From positions 1,612,082 to 1,676,081 of the forward strand of contig JAVTLE010000011.1 in NCBI GenBank assembly GCA_033439295.1: a stretch of 64,000 nucleotides of DNA, written 5' to 3'. The DNA comes from Deuterostichococcus epilithicus. Its lineage: Eukaryota > Chlorophyta > Trebouxiophyceae > Prasiolales > Stichococcaceae. The notes below the pieces were generated by a model that was not told the origin of the DNA, made no database searches, and was given only the letters and a program-made list of their open reading frames with translations. The position numbers and the translations under genes are program-made. Positions 1-13,025 of this stretch are shown one piece after another (within the stretch, counting starts at the first letter, position 1; the number at the start of each line of letters is the position of its first letter).

Positions 1-244
1 CACAAGGGCACATGCGACGCGGGCCATGCCTGCTCGTGCGATTGGGCTCGTGCGGCCAGGCGGGCTGCAATGGTGGCATGCGGCACCTGCGCGCAGCTCT
101 ACGCTGGCCTGTTCAGCACAATCCGATGCCGAGCGGTGCAATGCTGCATTATGTGATGGTCCGGCAGCTGGGCCAGCACGAAAGTCGGATGCGCTGCATC
201 ATCGCACTCATCTCCGTCTTACGCTTGCCGCTTGTCCGGAACAG

Positions 245-3200
245 GCGCACGGCCAAGGACTCACAGGGTGGCAAGCGGCAGCAGGGCGCGGGGCAGCACA
301 TCGCGCTGGCTGTTGCGCGTGGGCTGCACTGGCTGCACACCAATGGCCTCGTACACGGGGACCTGCGCCCCTCCAAAGGTCGTCCTTCCCTCCTGCTCGC
401 ACGCATCTCAATAGCAGGCGACTGTCAGCTGGGAAACTCAGCCGCCCCACTGCCCAGCGATGCACACATGGAGTCTTCCGGCACTAGACCGGCACTGTGT
501 TGTTCCTGTCGCGCTGCGCCATGCAGACTGTCCGGCTAGTGCGGCGCATGTCAACAGAATACGCTGCTCGAGATGTGTCATGCCTGTGCTCGCTTCTTGC
601 CGCAGTGCTGTTGGCGGACGGCGGCGCCGCCAGGTTGGCCGATGCAGGGCTGGCGGCCTTCATGCACACCGATTACATGGCGGCCAAGTCCAACCTTGGG
701 CCCTTCACCTGGACCGTACGCGCTCCAATGTCCCGCAGCTGCTGCTCGCAGCACTGTGGATTCTTCTGGCAGACCAGAGAGGATAGAGCCTGGATATTGC
801 CACTTGCTGTACCTCTCTGCTTGATGATGTGGCCGGCCGCATGTGCGGCTGCGCGTACGGTTTGGCTCCATATGGCACATGAAGGCGGCAGCTGCGCGCG
901 GCGCCAGGACATGGTGCAGATAGGGCCACCCTTGCCGCGCAGGCTCCCGAGGTGATGATCGAGGAGCCGGGCGCCTGGGGGCCGCAAGCAGACATCTACA
1001 GCTTTGGCATGCTGCTGTGGCAGCTGTGCAGCGGCAAGGACCCCGTCACCAAGCGCAAGCGCCACCTCGAGTGAGCGTGCTGGCCGTTAAGACCATAAGT
1101 GCCGCTCAAAGACGTCAGCTTGCTCATGACTGGTGCAGCAGCTGCTGATCAGACTCATGAGTCGCCCTCGACGGTGGCACTAGTTTCTGACAAGTCTGAA
1201 GCTGCAGCTATGCTGTGAAGGAGGCTTTTAACCCGATTCACAGCAGACGGGTGCCACCTCGTCAAGAACTTGCTTCACATTGTGCATCACTGCACCTGCA
1301 GGGGCACAGACGCCTGCCCGCGGCCAGTGGCGGAGCTGATTGTCAAATGCCTCGACCGCAATCCCGCCGCGCGGCCGACGGCCGCGGAGATCGTGGCCCT
1401 GCTGTGCCTGCCGGAGCACCAGCTGCCGCTGTCGCTGTGGCCGCGCCCGCAGGCCCGCCCGCCTGCCGGCGCCCCGGTGGGTATCTGCCTGGATGCAGGT
1501 GTTCGCATAAGCCCAGCCTTACACAGGGCCCACCCTCATCGCATGCCATCAGCCGCCGGGTTCAGAAACAGTGGATCTCCCAGGCATGGAGGATTGCTCG
1601 CAGAATGAGGTGGACTGATGTGCCAATGTGTGTAGGTGGAGGGTGGGAAGCAGACGGTCTGGGACGCGATTGCGTACGAGCTCTCCCCCAATGCCTTCTA
1701 ACTTTAGGTTGCATATCGTTGCGGCCCCAGACACCAGCCAGCCTACTCCGTGGAATGCTTGTGTATGCACTCGTCATTGCATGCTGTGGGTCCGCAGCTC
1801 GCCACCACACAGTGCTAGCATATGTTGATTGTATGCTTGTATGACAGCTCATCTGCTGCAGGACATGGGTGAACCTGTGCTACGGATCGAAGGAGGCGGC
1901 TCGCGCAGCAGGATACGTAGAGTCACCGGTGCGCAGCCGATGCTGCATCCCACGGCGCCTCTCGTGGCTGGGCACCCAAGCTCCTGGCTGCAAGCTGGCA
2001 AGGGAATGCATGATTACAGAGCTCTGTGCTAGACATGCAAAACCCTGCTAAAAGCCGCCCATCCCGACTGCAGGTCGATAAAATCCTTGACGCTCGAGGT
2101 GCGCAGGCTGCGGCCGTTTCTGTACCATTGGGCCATCTTGTCCAGCATACATACCACTGCTGCAGACTCTGCAGCGACGGCGTCTACCGCACAGCAGCAC
2201 CTCCTTTTGAAAGCATGTTGAAGTTTGCGGGCTGAGTCGCCTGCAGAATGGGACGTGTATGGCAAGATGATCGAGGTGCTGAAGGACGCCATTGCCCAGG
2301 CACGTGGTTCAACCTCATGTAGACCAGCACACACCACACGCATTTGCAGGAAGTGTCAATCATGTGCTGCAGTTTCTGGTGCATGCCTTCAAACCTCCAT
2401 CGTTCAGACGCGCCCAGGCACTGCCAGCCGAAAAGAACCTGTCAACTCTGCAGCCCCGCTGATGGCCTGCAAGCTTGCGAATGCTGCAGGAGAACGTTCA
2501 CACGCCGGGGTCGGCATCATATACAACCCTGATTGAAATGCACCGGGCCTACGGCTGGTGTGTCAATAGCAAGGTGAGGGTCTCGCTCCCACTGCATGCT
2601 GCCGCTTATGCGCCACAGACAGGTCTGGACCCATCAATGGTGCGGCCACCGGGGTGCGAGTCGCAATTTGACGGCGCCGTCTGCGGCAGAGGTCCTCTGT
2701 GGCCACACCCTGAGCATGCAGTGCTGTTGCTGCTGCTGCTGCTGCCGCCGCCGCCTGAGCCCTGCACCCTCAGCGCAGCTGGCGGGCACCAACGAGGAGA
2801 CGCGGGAGCAGCGTTTCCGACAAATGATGTCGTTGGAGTCGCTCCTGGCGCTTGTGCCGCCCAACTACAGACTGTTCGACAGCGACGAGGCAACAGCCTC
2901 GGTCGTAGCCGACAGCATGCGCCGCCTCAGCGTCGGCAGCAGCAGCGAGGTGTGGCACCGCCATGCTTGGCGCAGCAAGCCCGTCGCACCCTGCGCTTTG
3001 GATGCACCTGCACGGCTGCCCACTTCGCGCATCAGACCCTCGCCTGGCAGCCAGTGCGCGGCACAGTGTACAGGATTCATGCAGCTGCATGTGCACTCAT
3101 CGGTGGCCTGTTGACCTGTCGTGCAATGCGGTCAACGCCCCCGTGGAAAGACGACGGGTCTCTTCACACTCACTCAAATTGGATCCCCTGCAGCACTCCC

Positions 3201-4652
3201 GCCCAAATGAGCCGCCACCAGGGAAGGTGCATGCTGCCTTGGCCGGCGCCGCACCCTCAGGTGCCTCGTCCGACAGCCCATCGGCCTGCAGCGGCGGCAG
3301 CGGCGGCGCTTCTGGGCGCCCACCCAATATCGTCAAGCGCCTGGACCTGACGCAGGACCAGATTGATGCCATCCTGAGGGTGACCCACTCTCCGTGCTTT
3401 CTTTCTGCACCCGGCTGCCTGCCTCACTCACCGCGACAGGCTGTCGCAACAGGTTGCGCTGCGCAGCTGGCAGTCAAGCAGGTTGAAGCACGGCAGCGGC
3501 AGCAGCATGGGCGCGCCATCATCGCACAATGCTACTCTCCGATCGCTCTGCAGCCACACGAACGTTGCATGGTGCTCGCAGGAACGAGAGGACTTTCGAC
3601 GTCTGAACAGGCGGCTCGTGAGGGAGCGAGCCGGCCTGGTCAAGACGTTGCACGACTTTGCCCTTGGGAAAACCAAGGACCATGAAAAGGCGCTCGCTGC
3701 ATCCCGTGACCTGCGGACCAACGTCATGGAGGAGGTGCGCTTTTACATTCGCAGCTGCAGCTTGCAGAACCTCCTTGCTGCTCTCCCTGCTGCTGACGAT
3801 GTGGCGAGCTCTCCTGTTCCCAGATGCCCCTCGTGCACAGCGGCCTGCCTCTGGATTGTGCGATTGGGAAGGGCTTTGATGCTATCATCGGTGCTGACAC
3901 TGCCTTGCTGACATTGGTCGTTGTTTGCGGTGAAGGGTCGCTGCGTGTGGAGCATGCATGTGTACATCATCTGGGAGGTGCGCCGCCGCCATGACTACAA
4001 CTATTGACTGTCCAACTATTGCCTCTTTGGCGTGCCCCGGCAAACTACAGCAAGCCGCCTGCCTTGTGCGGCAGCTCCTCCAGGTATAAATTATTGAGAT
4101 TCGGGTTTGTTCCAGCGTGGGTCAGCATTTGCAGGGGATTGTTATAAGATCGCCAGAAGAACGCCATGTGCTATGCAGGTTCTGACGCCGTGGCAGTACG
4201 CCACCCTCGACTGCGCCGCCGCCCCGGCTCTCACGGATCCGGCGAGCTTCATGGACGATGTGGCGGCGACCGTCCTGGGCGCAGGAGCCGCCACCGACTT
4301 CACATGGCAAAGTGTCATCCAGGTGAGCGTGCTTCAAAGCAAGTGTCACGAACAGCGCTGCCCAGACGGGGCGAGGTGCTCTCTGGCAAGGCTTGGAGAG
4401 GGCGCAGCACAGTCATTTCGCTGTCCCAGGGGCACAAGATGAAACTGACCAGAACGTGCAGATGGGCTTCCAGTGTTCTGAAAAACCTCGTCAGAGACAG
4501 CTTAAGAGGAGTTTGAATGGTCAGGCGGTGTGCTGTGAATGTGAAAGGCCCCAAGAAGACCAGCCGTGTGATACTCAAATATAGTTTCATGCGTCATCCA
4601 GGAGGGCCACTGGGGAACCCTGCGCTGCGACGACAAGTTCATCGTCCGATGA
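245..4652 (+). CDS. Membrane-type pseudokinase family, paralogue A (5' end outside window)
   Basis: Fifteen exons are visible: 245-378, 606-715, 943-1070, 1302-1476, 1636-1673, 1862-1928, 2074-2098, 2247-2299, 2490-2573, 2779-2949, 3194-3379, 3582-3734, 3936-3977, 4179-4322 and 4602-4652. They give 519 codons plus a stop, and all phases agree with paralogue B. The anchor and the N-lobe lie upstream of the window. The visible C-lobe has HGDLRPSK where active kinases have HRDxxxxN, DAG instead of DFG, and an intact APE. So the metal-binding Asn and the DFG Phe are replaced, and phosphotransfer is unlikely. The C-terminal half has a conserved YGSKEAA segment, an acidic/basic helical block (LTQDQIDAIL, then an Arg-rich ERxDFRR helix), WEVLTPWQYA and the tail CDDKFIVR. 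The exon ending at 2299 appears to use a GC donor where B has GT. The helical block recalls the C-termini of some green algal bZIP-like proteins, but this is only a resemblance. The function is unknown. Confidence 0.8.
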
Positions 4653-5289
4653 TTGTTTGAAAATCCGCCGGCAAGATACGATGCCCGGCCGTATATGCTC
4701 TGCTCTTCAACAGAGTGGAGGTAGATGCCAGTGCGCAAGTAAGCTGCATTCCTGCTGGTGCTGTGTGATCGAAGGTTTTAGTTCTTGCATTGCAGTGAAT
4801 CCAGGTTAGGCGCCTGTAGGCTTATTTGAAGTGGGGTGCGGATTAAGCAACACAAGGGACAGTAGGCACGTGGTCTAGGATAAATATTGGACAGGCCGTG
4901 TGGTTTCCGCCGCCTTGTGTGTGATTTTCTCTCACACCTTCTACAAGTGGGAGTCGTAAGGATCAGGGTTTCCCGTGCACATGAATATCCTCTGGCTCGC
5001 TTGTGCAATTTAGTTTGTCACACTGCAATCACCATCTCAACCTCTACGACACTGCTCAACATTGCACATCGCACATTGATGATGATGTCCTCGTTGCTGC
5101 GGGACCCGCTGCAGCAGTCATCGTGGAGACCTGTTCCAACGTATCTGGGGCAGGCCCATTACCTTCATATTTGGCATGTCACCCCGTTCGCACAGCACGA
5201 CCGTCTCTCGCCATCAGCGAGTGGCGGCGGTCCTGGCCAGCTTGACCTGGCTGACAAGCGCAGCACATCGACTCGTCCAATCTGCCAGC
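4653..5289. other. Intergenic, between paralogue A and a pseudogene fragment
   Basis: This is the 3' flank of paralogue A, locally richer in A+T than the exons. I see no conserved coding segment, RNA gene or repeat in it. Confidence 0.5.
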
Positions 5290-5890
5290 ATGGCGGAGGG
5301 CCAGCCGCAGCTCCAGCTGTTGCTCATTGCGATGTTGTTGTGGCGGCAGCGGCAGCCGCCCTAGGCTTTGGCGTCGTGCACCTGTTTGACGGTTGGCTGC
5401 CCAACCGCTGCAGTGCCGCAGGCTGCGAGCGATGACGGCGGCGCGCAGGTCAAGTGCACCTGGTCATTGCCTGATCATTGCGAACAGCATTGCGGCAGGC
5501 TACCTACATTAGTGCATTTGCTGGCTCTTTCCTTGCAGATGATCTATGTCCACAGGCCTGCTGATGCTCTCTTTTGCTGCCGGATTCGACCATCAGCGCT
5601 GCACTGCAGTTGCAGCGTTGCTGCCAGGCGGCCTTGCTGAGGCTCATATGTTTCTGCGACTTGAACCTGTGCCGCCGCTGGTCGCACGCAGCAACAGGCT
5701 GTCGCGGCGATGGCGGCAGAGCAGCTGACCGTCCTAGCGCGCATGAACGAGGCCTTAGACACCACCGCGCTTATCCCGCCCGCTGGCCATTAAGCCCGTG
5801 TTGGCTAGCCTGGGCAGTCCGATGCAGGTGGTCAGCGGCGGCAAGACTCCGCCAGCATCAAGCCCTTCACGAACGCGGCGCCATCAGCTG
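5290..5890 (+). pseudogene. Decayed N-terminal fragment of the pseudokinase family
   Basis: An ATG at 5290 starts a segment like the first exon of paralogue D, but a frame change is needed to reach the hydrophobic helix (VVVAAAAAALGFGVVHL). Further on, 5707-5787 resembles the second exon of B and D (AAEQLTVLARMNEALDTTAL) and runs into a TAA. Around 5790-5890 the pieces KPVLASLGSP and IKPFTNA match LASLGG and KPFTEA of paralogue D, in different frames. No kinase lobe follows. At least two frame disruptions and one in-frame stop mark it as a relic, and its place between A and B points to a third tandem copy that has been lost. Confidence 0.75.
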
Positions 5891-6565
5891 TTCGAGGATA
5901 GCACAAGGAACCCGGTGCAAGGGAACCTCGGCGGCCGCCCAAGTGGGCGGGAGATGTCAAACGTCACATAACTGCTCATAGTCCCATAGTCCATAGACGA
6001 CCCCATGCCTCCACCTCCGCCGGCTTCCCATCTGGAGCAAGGGGTGCCGGCATCAGAAGACGACAGATGATGCCCGCCAGCTAGATGCAGACGAGAGTAA
6101 AGATCTCGCGTCGGAAGAGCGGAAGTCGAATCTGACCATGCTCGTGCCTTACCACACATTAGTGTCAACACAGAGACACCTCGGTCTAACCAAGTCGGCC
6201 GCCGGAGAAGCCGCTCATTTGACTAATCGACTGGAGTGGACACCCAAGGGAAGTAGCGAGTCGGGCATACCCCCGTGAACCACAGCTTGTCCAGCTTCAG
6301 CGTTCGTTGCCACGAGCATGCAGAGCAAAAGCACTTCATTTGTTTCCGGGTGACTCTGGTGCTAAAGGCCGCTTGGCCTCCAGATCCCAGTGTTCAGCCT
6401 CCTCGCCTTTCCGTGTTTACACGGTTGTGGTCAGCAGTTGCAGCACTGCAGACCTCACTGGACGCTCCAGAAGTCTTTCAGAACCTATTCCACTGTCCGT
6501 GCAGCGGCTCGTGGTGAAGGGCGTCACAGCGACACCTCTGGAGGTTGCGGCGCAACCCTTTGGCC
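5891..6565. other. Upstream region of paralogue B
   Basis: No coding segment is supported. The promoter and 5' UTR of paralogue B must lie here. No TATA box or other core element stands out by eye. Confidence 0.4.
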
Positions 6566-9500
6566 ATGCCAGACGTGCAGGGCGGTGGGTCCGCTGGCCA
6601 TACTCCGCACCTGTGGACGGTGGCCGCGGTGGCGGTTGCGGCAGGTCTGACTGGGTTCGGCGCTGTGTACTTGAGTGTGCGAGTGCAGCGCCGCGCTGCT
6701 GCCTCTGCTGGCGGCGGTGCTAGCGGCGGTGCCAGCGGCGGTGCCAGCGGCGGCGGCCGGCCGGAGGAGTTGTCATGGTCTGCCTCGTGGCCATGGTCCA
6801 ACCGCACGGCCTCGCGCCACGCCGCAGGTGTGCTGCATCTGCCACACACTTCCCTTGAGAATCCGGCGGCCTGCTTGTGCGAGGGCGCTGCTCCCATCTG
6901 CTGTTACACAGGGTGCGCTGACACATTTAGGAGGCCACGATCACTTGCTGCCCGCAGCTGCAGTAGCGGCGGCAGACCGGCTGGCTGCCCTGGCGCGCGG
7001 CAGCGAGGCCATCGAGGATGCGCGGCGGGTGCCACTGTCCAGCACCTCCAGGTTGGTCCTTCTGACGGGTCCTTTAAGGCCTCAGGGTCCTTTATCGTTC
7101 TACCGCAAGTGTTCCTGAGCAGCAGTTTGTCACGAGCCCGGAATGGGTACCAGCTCGCATGCAGGCACAGCTCACAGGAGCTAGTAACTGCTGTTGGTGA
7201 GGTCCAATGCAGGCACATGTTCCTCAGGCACGCATCGCAGGCATATACTTTCGAACGGCCGGAGAGTGTTTGATATCAGCAGTCGTGCCCTGCAGCCTGG
7301 CCGCGCTGCCGCCGCAGCAAGCCCATGCCGGCAATGGGGGGGGGCAGGGCGGTGCTTCCGCCGCGGCGCAGCAGCCGTTGACAGAGGCGGACCTGCCAAG
7401 CCTCAAGATGAGCACGCGCTCCAACGGCAGCCGCCATGTGCTGGGCGGCGACCACACCGGCCAGGTGCCTGTTGCTACAAAAGCAGCACGCCACGGACGA
7501 GTAGGCGCTTGAATGCTGTGGAGATATGCTCTGTCAAGATCCTGTCAAGAGATCGGCGTTCTGCGAGCAGACCGCCCCAATGGCGTCACAGACGCATTGC
7601 TGGCCGCCTCTGCAAGCCTGGGCCACAACAAGCTCGTGGCTTGCAGGTGTTCAAGGCGCTGCGGGGTGGGAAGGAGCCCATCGCGGTGCGCGAGTTCCAT
7701 TACTCGCTGTCGAGTGAGGAGGAGGCGCAGCTGAAGCGGGTGGCCGCGAAGCTCATGAAGTGCAGGGACAGCCACGTCGTCAAGCTGCTCGGCGTCGCGC
7801 CCATCCCTGGGCCTGCGGGCGGCTTCTACATCGCGGCACCGCTGTTCGAGCGCGGCAGCCTGGCGGACGCAATGGCAGGGCAGAAGCCCGGCGACCTGCT
7901 GTGGTACAGGCGGTGCGGGCCCCAGCTTTCCTTCAGTACTGCGTGGTCGTCAGCATCGGCACAATCACGACCCTGCTTTCCCCACGCTCCTGCAAGTGTG
8001 GGCTGGTGGCTCGTGCGTGTCTGGGTGCTGGTCGCTTGGGGTGCAGCAGCATCATGGCAGCAACATCATCTTGACAGGCGCATTTGCTTGGCGGCTCCAA
8101 GTGCTGTTGCAGGCCACAGTGAGCCTTTTCCTTTGGGACACTGCTGCCCCTGCTTGACCAGGCGCAAGGTCAGGGCATCGGGTGGCAAGCGGGAGCAGGG
8201 CGCCGGGCAGCACATCGCGCTGTCAGTGGCCCGCGGGCTGCACTGGCTGCACACCAACGGCATCGTGCATGGCGACCTGCGCCCCTCCAAAGGTGCGTGC
8301 GCCTTGTCTGGTCTGTGCACGACGACTTATGCACGTAAGGCTATACGCGCCAGCCTATGCAGCTTGCGGATCCTCAGGTAGAGCGATGCGGCGGTGCTGC
8401 CAGAACCCGCACCCTGTGCTGGCGCTACGTCATCGTCGTGGAGCGCAGCTGCTGTTTGCGCCCTCGCTGAGGGCGTCGCCTCTGCTGCAGTGCTGCTGGG
8501 CGACAACCGGAGCGTGAAGCTGGCAGATGCTGGGCTGGCGGCACTCATGCACATCGACTACATGGCCGCAAAGTCCAATGTTGGGCCATTCAGCTGGACG
8601 GTGCATTTTGTTTCATGGTCCACATGCTATCTCATGCATGAGCTGTCGTGAGGGCTGTGGTCAGTCAATGCAGGAGCCTCATTTCCTCTTGTCAATTTTC
8701 ACAGCTGTGCAACCACACCTGCAGCACAGTGTGGCACCTGCTCCTTTGTGGGGACGGCCTCTAGCAGAGCAAGCAATCTTGTCTGCAATAGGACTGACAG
8801 ACCATCGCAAGGCCTGCAGCCGCTTTGCCGGGTTGATTGCACAGGCGCCCGAGGTGATGGTGGGGCAGCCCGGCGCCTCTGGCCCACAGGCAGACGTGTA
8901 CAGCTTCGGCGTGCTACTGTGGCAGCTGTGCAGCGGCAGGGATCCCACCGCCGAGCGCAAGCGCTGTCTCGAGTGAGTCGCCGACTTGCATATGTGGAGT
9001 GTTCTGGCTGAGCTGAGGGAGCGCTCCGCCTTTGCCGGCGTGTGGCTGCAGCGGCAGGCTGCTCCCCCACTCAGTTTGGTCGCCCTGCTAAGACATTGCA
9101 GGGCACAAAGGGTAAACAGGAAAAGGCCAAAAAAAGGCTGTTAAAATAAACAACACCACGCCGTGCACATGTGTGAATGTCTCGCCACATCAAATCTTGT
9201 TCCCCCTTCTGCTGTCTGCTGCTCAAGGCTCTGCATCCAGCTGCACATTTGGGCACCTCCCCGCAGGGTGCTGTTGCAATGCTTTTCTCATGCCTCAGTT
9301 TCCTGGTCCACGTTCTGCCTTGCAGGGACGGGAAGCTCTGCCCACAGGCGGTGGCGGACCTCATCATCCAATGCCTGGACCGCAACCCCACCGCACGGCC
9401 GACCGCCGGCGAGGTGGTGGCCCTGCTCAGCCGCCCAGAGGGCCAGCAGCCGCCGGCGCTGCGACCGCGCCCCGCCTCACGCCCGCCAGCCGGCGCGCCG

Positions 9501-12500
9501 GTGCGTGAATCACTTTATTGCCGCCTGTCTTGCGCTGCGTGCAGACATATGTTACTCCGCGGGAGCGGGTTTGCACAGACAAGCTGGGACGTCGCGGGGC
9601 AGAGCACAGGCGCATGTTCCAGTCTTTCACAGCCCAGCACGACGCCTGAGGGTCTTCTCGCTGCAAACCACACAGCTTGCATGTGCTGCGTAGGTGCATG
9701 CTGGCAAGCAGGAGATCTGGGATGCCGTCACGTGCGTCTGCCTGGGCTTGCCCTTGCTCCAGAAACGACTTTCAGTGGTCCTTCGTGCATGTCACCTTGA
9801 CATTGATTTACACAGCAGCTGCGGCAGCACAGAATGTGCCATCATTCCGAAAGCACGCACTCTGGTCGTTGTACCTGCGTCCTGTGTGTGCGCAGAACAT
9901 GGGTTTACACGTGCTACGGCAGCAAAGAGGCCGCACACGAGGCCGGTTACCGGGAGTCTCCCGTACGCACAACTTTCTTCCTTTGGCCCTCCACCTTCCC
10001 TGCTGCCCGAAACATGCAGGAGACGTCCGCACTGCACAGGATCATGCCATCGCTCTGCCGCTGTTGTCAACAGGTCTGCGACGGGCTGAGTCTGAGGTGC
10101 ATGCTTCCCTGTTCGCCCTGCAGGTGGACATGATTCTCGAGACGCGAGGTGCGCAGGCAGCCTTTTTCTGTGCAGATGGCTTTGAGCACAAGGTTCTGTA
10201 TGGTTGCATGAAGCGTGGCGTTTGTCGAATAATGGGCTGCCTGCACGAGCTGCGAATCCCAACATCACTGGCTCGGTGTGCTGCTGGCAGAGTGGGACGC
10301 CTATGCTCAGATGATCACCGTCTTCCGAGACGCCCTCGCAGAGGTGCGCGGCCTCCCTTACCACACACCCCATACACAGCTGAATACAGCTGTTGCGTTT
10401 GCAGTTGCATCCGAGTCTGTGGCCTGACAACAGCTACTGCCGAATTCATAAAATTGCCGCCGGAGCAGGCAGAGCATGCTGTTTCATACAATTAGTTGCA
10501 ATAGTCATCGTCGGCATGCTCGCAGGAGGACGTGCACACGCCCGGCAGCAAGGCTTACAACACCGTCATGGAAATGTTCCACGTGTACGGCTGGGTGGTG
10601 AACTCCAAGGTGATGGCGGCCCACTTGCCTTAATCCTCCCCCGGCCGCTGCCCCCGCTTTGAAGCTCCAGGTTGCTGTGCAAGGCAAAGTCCAGCTCACC
10701 CCACTGAACGACATGGCCCCAGAGTCGCACCCTCATTTCCCAATCGGACTGCAACACGCTGGTGGCATTTTGCGATGCTGTTTCGGCATCTGCAACCCCG
10801 AAACCGTATGGAAACCCTGAGACCCTCAATTTCAAGCTGACACAAATGGCGGGTACGAATGCGGAGGTGCGGGAGGAGCGGTTGCATAAGCGCTGCCCTG
10901 GACCCTGACGGCCCTGAAAACTGACAACCTCCAACAAACCCACTGCAGCTTGCGGGCACGGCAGAGGAGGTGCGGGAGCAGAAATTTCGGGAGCTGGAGA
11001 CGCTAGAATCACTCAATGCATTGGTTCCTGCACAACCGGCGGGCTCCGACGGAGACGGCTCCGCCGCTGCCAGTGTGCGCTGCCTGTCCGGCACCAGTGG
11101 CTTCAGCCAGGTGCGGCCAGGCTGGACCCTCGCTGAGGCAGCGGACCGAAACGGTCAATCAACCGCACGCAAGCGCTTGGCAATTATTGTCCCCTGGCTC
11201 CTGTTGGAATGGCATGTGGAGATGACCGTGCCAACCAGCATGCCACGTCGACACTTCACACAGCTGCAACCCGGGGGCACGCTCGTCACATTTGCTTCAA
11301 GCCCGACGATGAGTCGTGCAGTAAGTGTCCTGCAATAGACGTGTGTCCACGAGTGGTTGAATCAAAGCATAGCCCGGTGTGTGCGCTTTGAGAGCCGTCT
11401 GTGCCGCCTCCCGGCACCCGATGTCTGTGCGCTTCGTCAGGCGGCGCTGTTGGCCCGTGACATGCACTGGCTGGGCTGGCTGACAGCAGTGTTGGGTGCG
11501 CATCTTGACAGCAACTGCTGCTGCGCAGAATTCGGACCCCAACCTGCCCAGGCGAGACCAGGCTGCCGCGTCCAAGGCTGCGGCGGCGGCGGCGGCAGCG
11601 GGGAGTACCTCGCCCGGCAGCAGCAGCGACGGCGGCGACGAGGCGGACAGCGTGGTGGCACGGCTGGGCCTGACGCAGGACCAGATCGACGCATTGCTGA
11701 TGGTGCGGCCCCATGGCAGATGTTTGTGATGTCGGGACATGCGTTGCATGAGAGAGCGCGCACAAGTATTATGGCTTCGCCGACCTGCATAAATGCCACA
11801 CAGGTGTTCCAGCCGCTGAAAGCACATGGCAGCGGTTGTTGCAGGCACACAGCAGCAGCTATCCGATGGCTGCCTGTCACAACGACTGTTGACTGCTGCG
11901 TCAGGAGCGGGCCGACTTCAGGCGCACCAATAGGCAGCTGGTCCGAGAGCGTGTGGGGCTCATTGGCCAGCTGCGCGACTATGCCGTCGGCAAGAGCGCC
12001 GACCACGAGAAGGCCCTGTCGGCCTCTGGCGCCCTGCGCGCCAACATCATGAAGGAGGTGCAGGCCCGCCCCGCTCCCATCCCTCGCCCCCTATCCCTTC
12101 GACAACCAATGACAGGCATCTCACCCGGCAACTGACGCTTACCACCCCCCTCTCAGCCCCCGTCACCACCCGGAATGAGCCCAAAGGCAGGGAGGCAGGC
12201 ATGCCACACAGCACCTCCAATGCCGCTTTTGGGTTGGTGCCTGCTTCTTTTGAGGACCGTGACAGCTGGAGGCCCATATCTTCAACCTGTCAAGTGGTCT
12301 CCTTTGCCGGTGGACGTCATCACCTGCACGTGCATGGTCCTTGCCGTAATGCTGGTGTCGCTGGTATTTCTGACCCCTGTGCCGCCATGTCCTGACTCCT
12401 GATATTCGACACTTTGACCCAGACAGTCAATGCTCCTGACCCTTACAGGGCCGAGCGCTGCAAGGCATGCACATCTATGTGATGTGGGAGCTGCTGTCGC

Positions 12501-13025
12501 CCTTCCAGTACGCCTCAGCAGAAGGTGCGGCAAGTGTTCTACACATATCTGCCGTCGTAGACGATTGAGGCTTTCAGCTGGTCTTCGGCCGCTGCAGCAG
12601 CTGCACCTGGGCAGCTGGTTGTCACTTGCCACTGTGACAATCCCGTCTGCTGTCTGCGGCACCCTGCATGATGCAGAGGGACGGTTTGGGGTGCATGGAG
12701 CCCCGCTGCAGGGCGCTGACGCCTTCGCTTCGTGCTTTTTGGAACCAGTGAACGCGTTCCCAGCCCTTACTGACCCGGTGGCTCTGATGGATGCGGTGGC
12801 GGCCAGCACACGCAGAAACAGCGGCCGCAAAACGGTGGCCACATGGCAGGGCATTATGCAAGAGGTGCGGCCGCTTTTCACAGGAGTCCGAGCCATCCCC
12901 TTGCAGCGGCAGCATGTCGTCTATGGCGCGTGCACAGATCCGTCTGCAAGCGTAGTGACTCGCCTTCTGCGGTGCAGGGTGACTTCCGCGAATTGCGATG
13001 TGACGACGCTTTCATAGTTCGGTGA
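6566..13025 (+). CDS. Membrane-anchored pseudokinase with helical C-terminal cassette, paralogue B
   Basis: Complete model of 19 exons, 776 aa: 6566-6827, 6958-7051, 7296-7464, 7647-7912, 8162-8292, 8491-8600, 8845-8972, 9326-9500, 9694-9731, 9896-9962, 10124-10148, 10291-10343, 10526-10609, 10949-11110, 11529-11702, 11905-12057, 12449-12524, 12749-12864, 12978-13025. The summed length is divisible by three. Residues ~16-38 form one hydrophobic helix (signal anchor), followed by Gly/Ala/Ser repeats. Residues ~165-445 have a kinase fold of TKL/tyrosine-kinase-like type: AVRE in place of VAIK, HGDLRPSK for HRDxxxxN, ADAG for DFG, intact APEVM, and YSFGVLLWQL in helix F. Lys, Asn and Phe are lost, so it is probably a pseudokinase. 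Residues ~446-776 carry the cassette shared with A and D, ending CDDAFIVR. Partner and role are unknown. Family membership is very sure; lack of catalysis is inferred from the residues. Confidence 0.88.
6709..6762 (+). repeat. 12-bp tandem repeat coding GASG units in paralogue B
   Basis: Tandem GGCGGTGCCAGC-like units in exon 1 encode Gly-Ala-Ser-Gly repeats just after the membrane helix. They probably form a flexible linker, and copy number may vary between strains. Confidence 0.8.
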
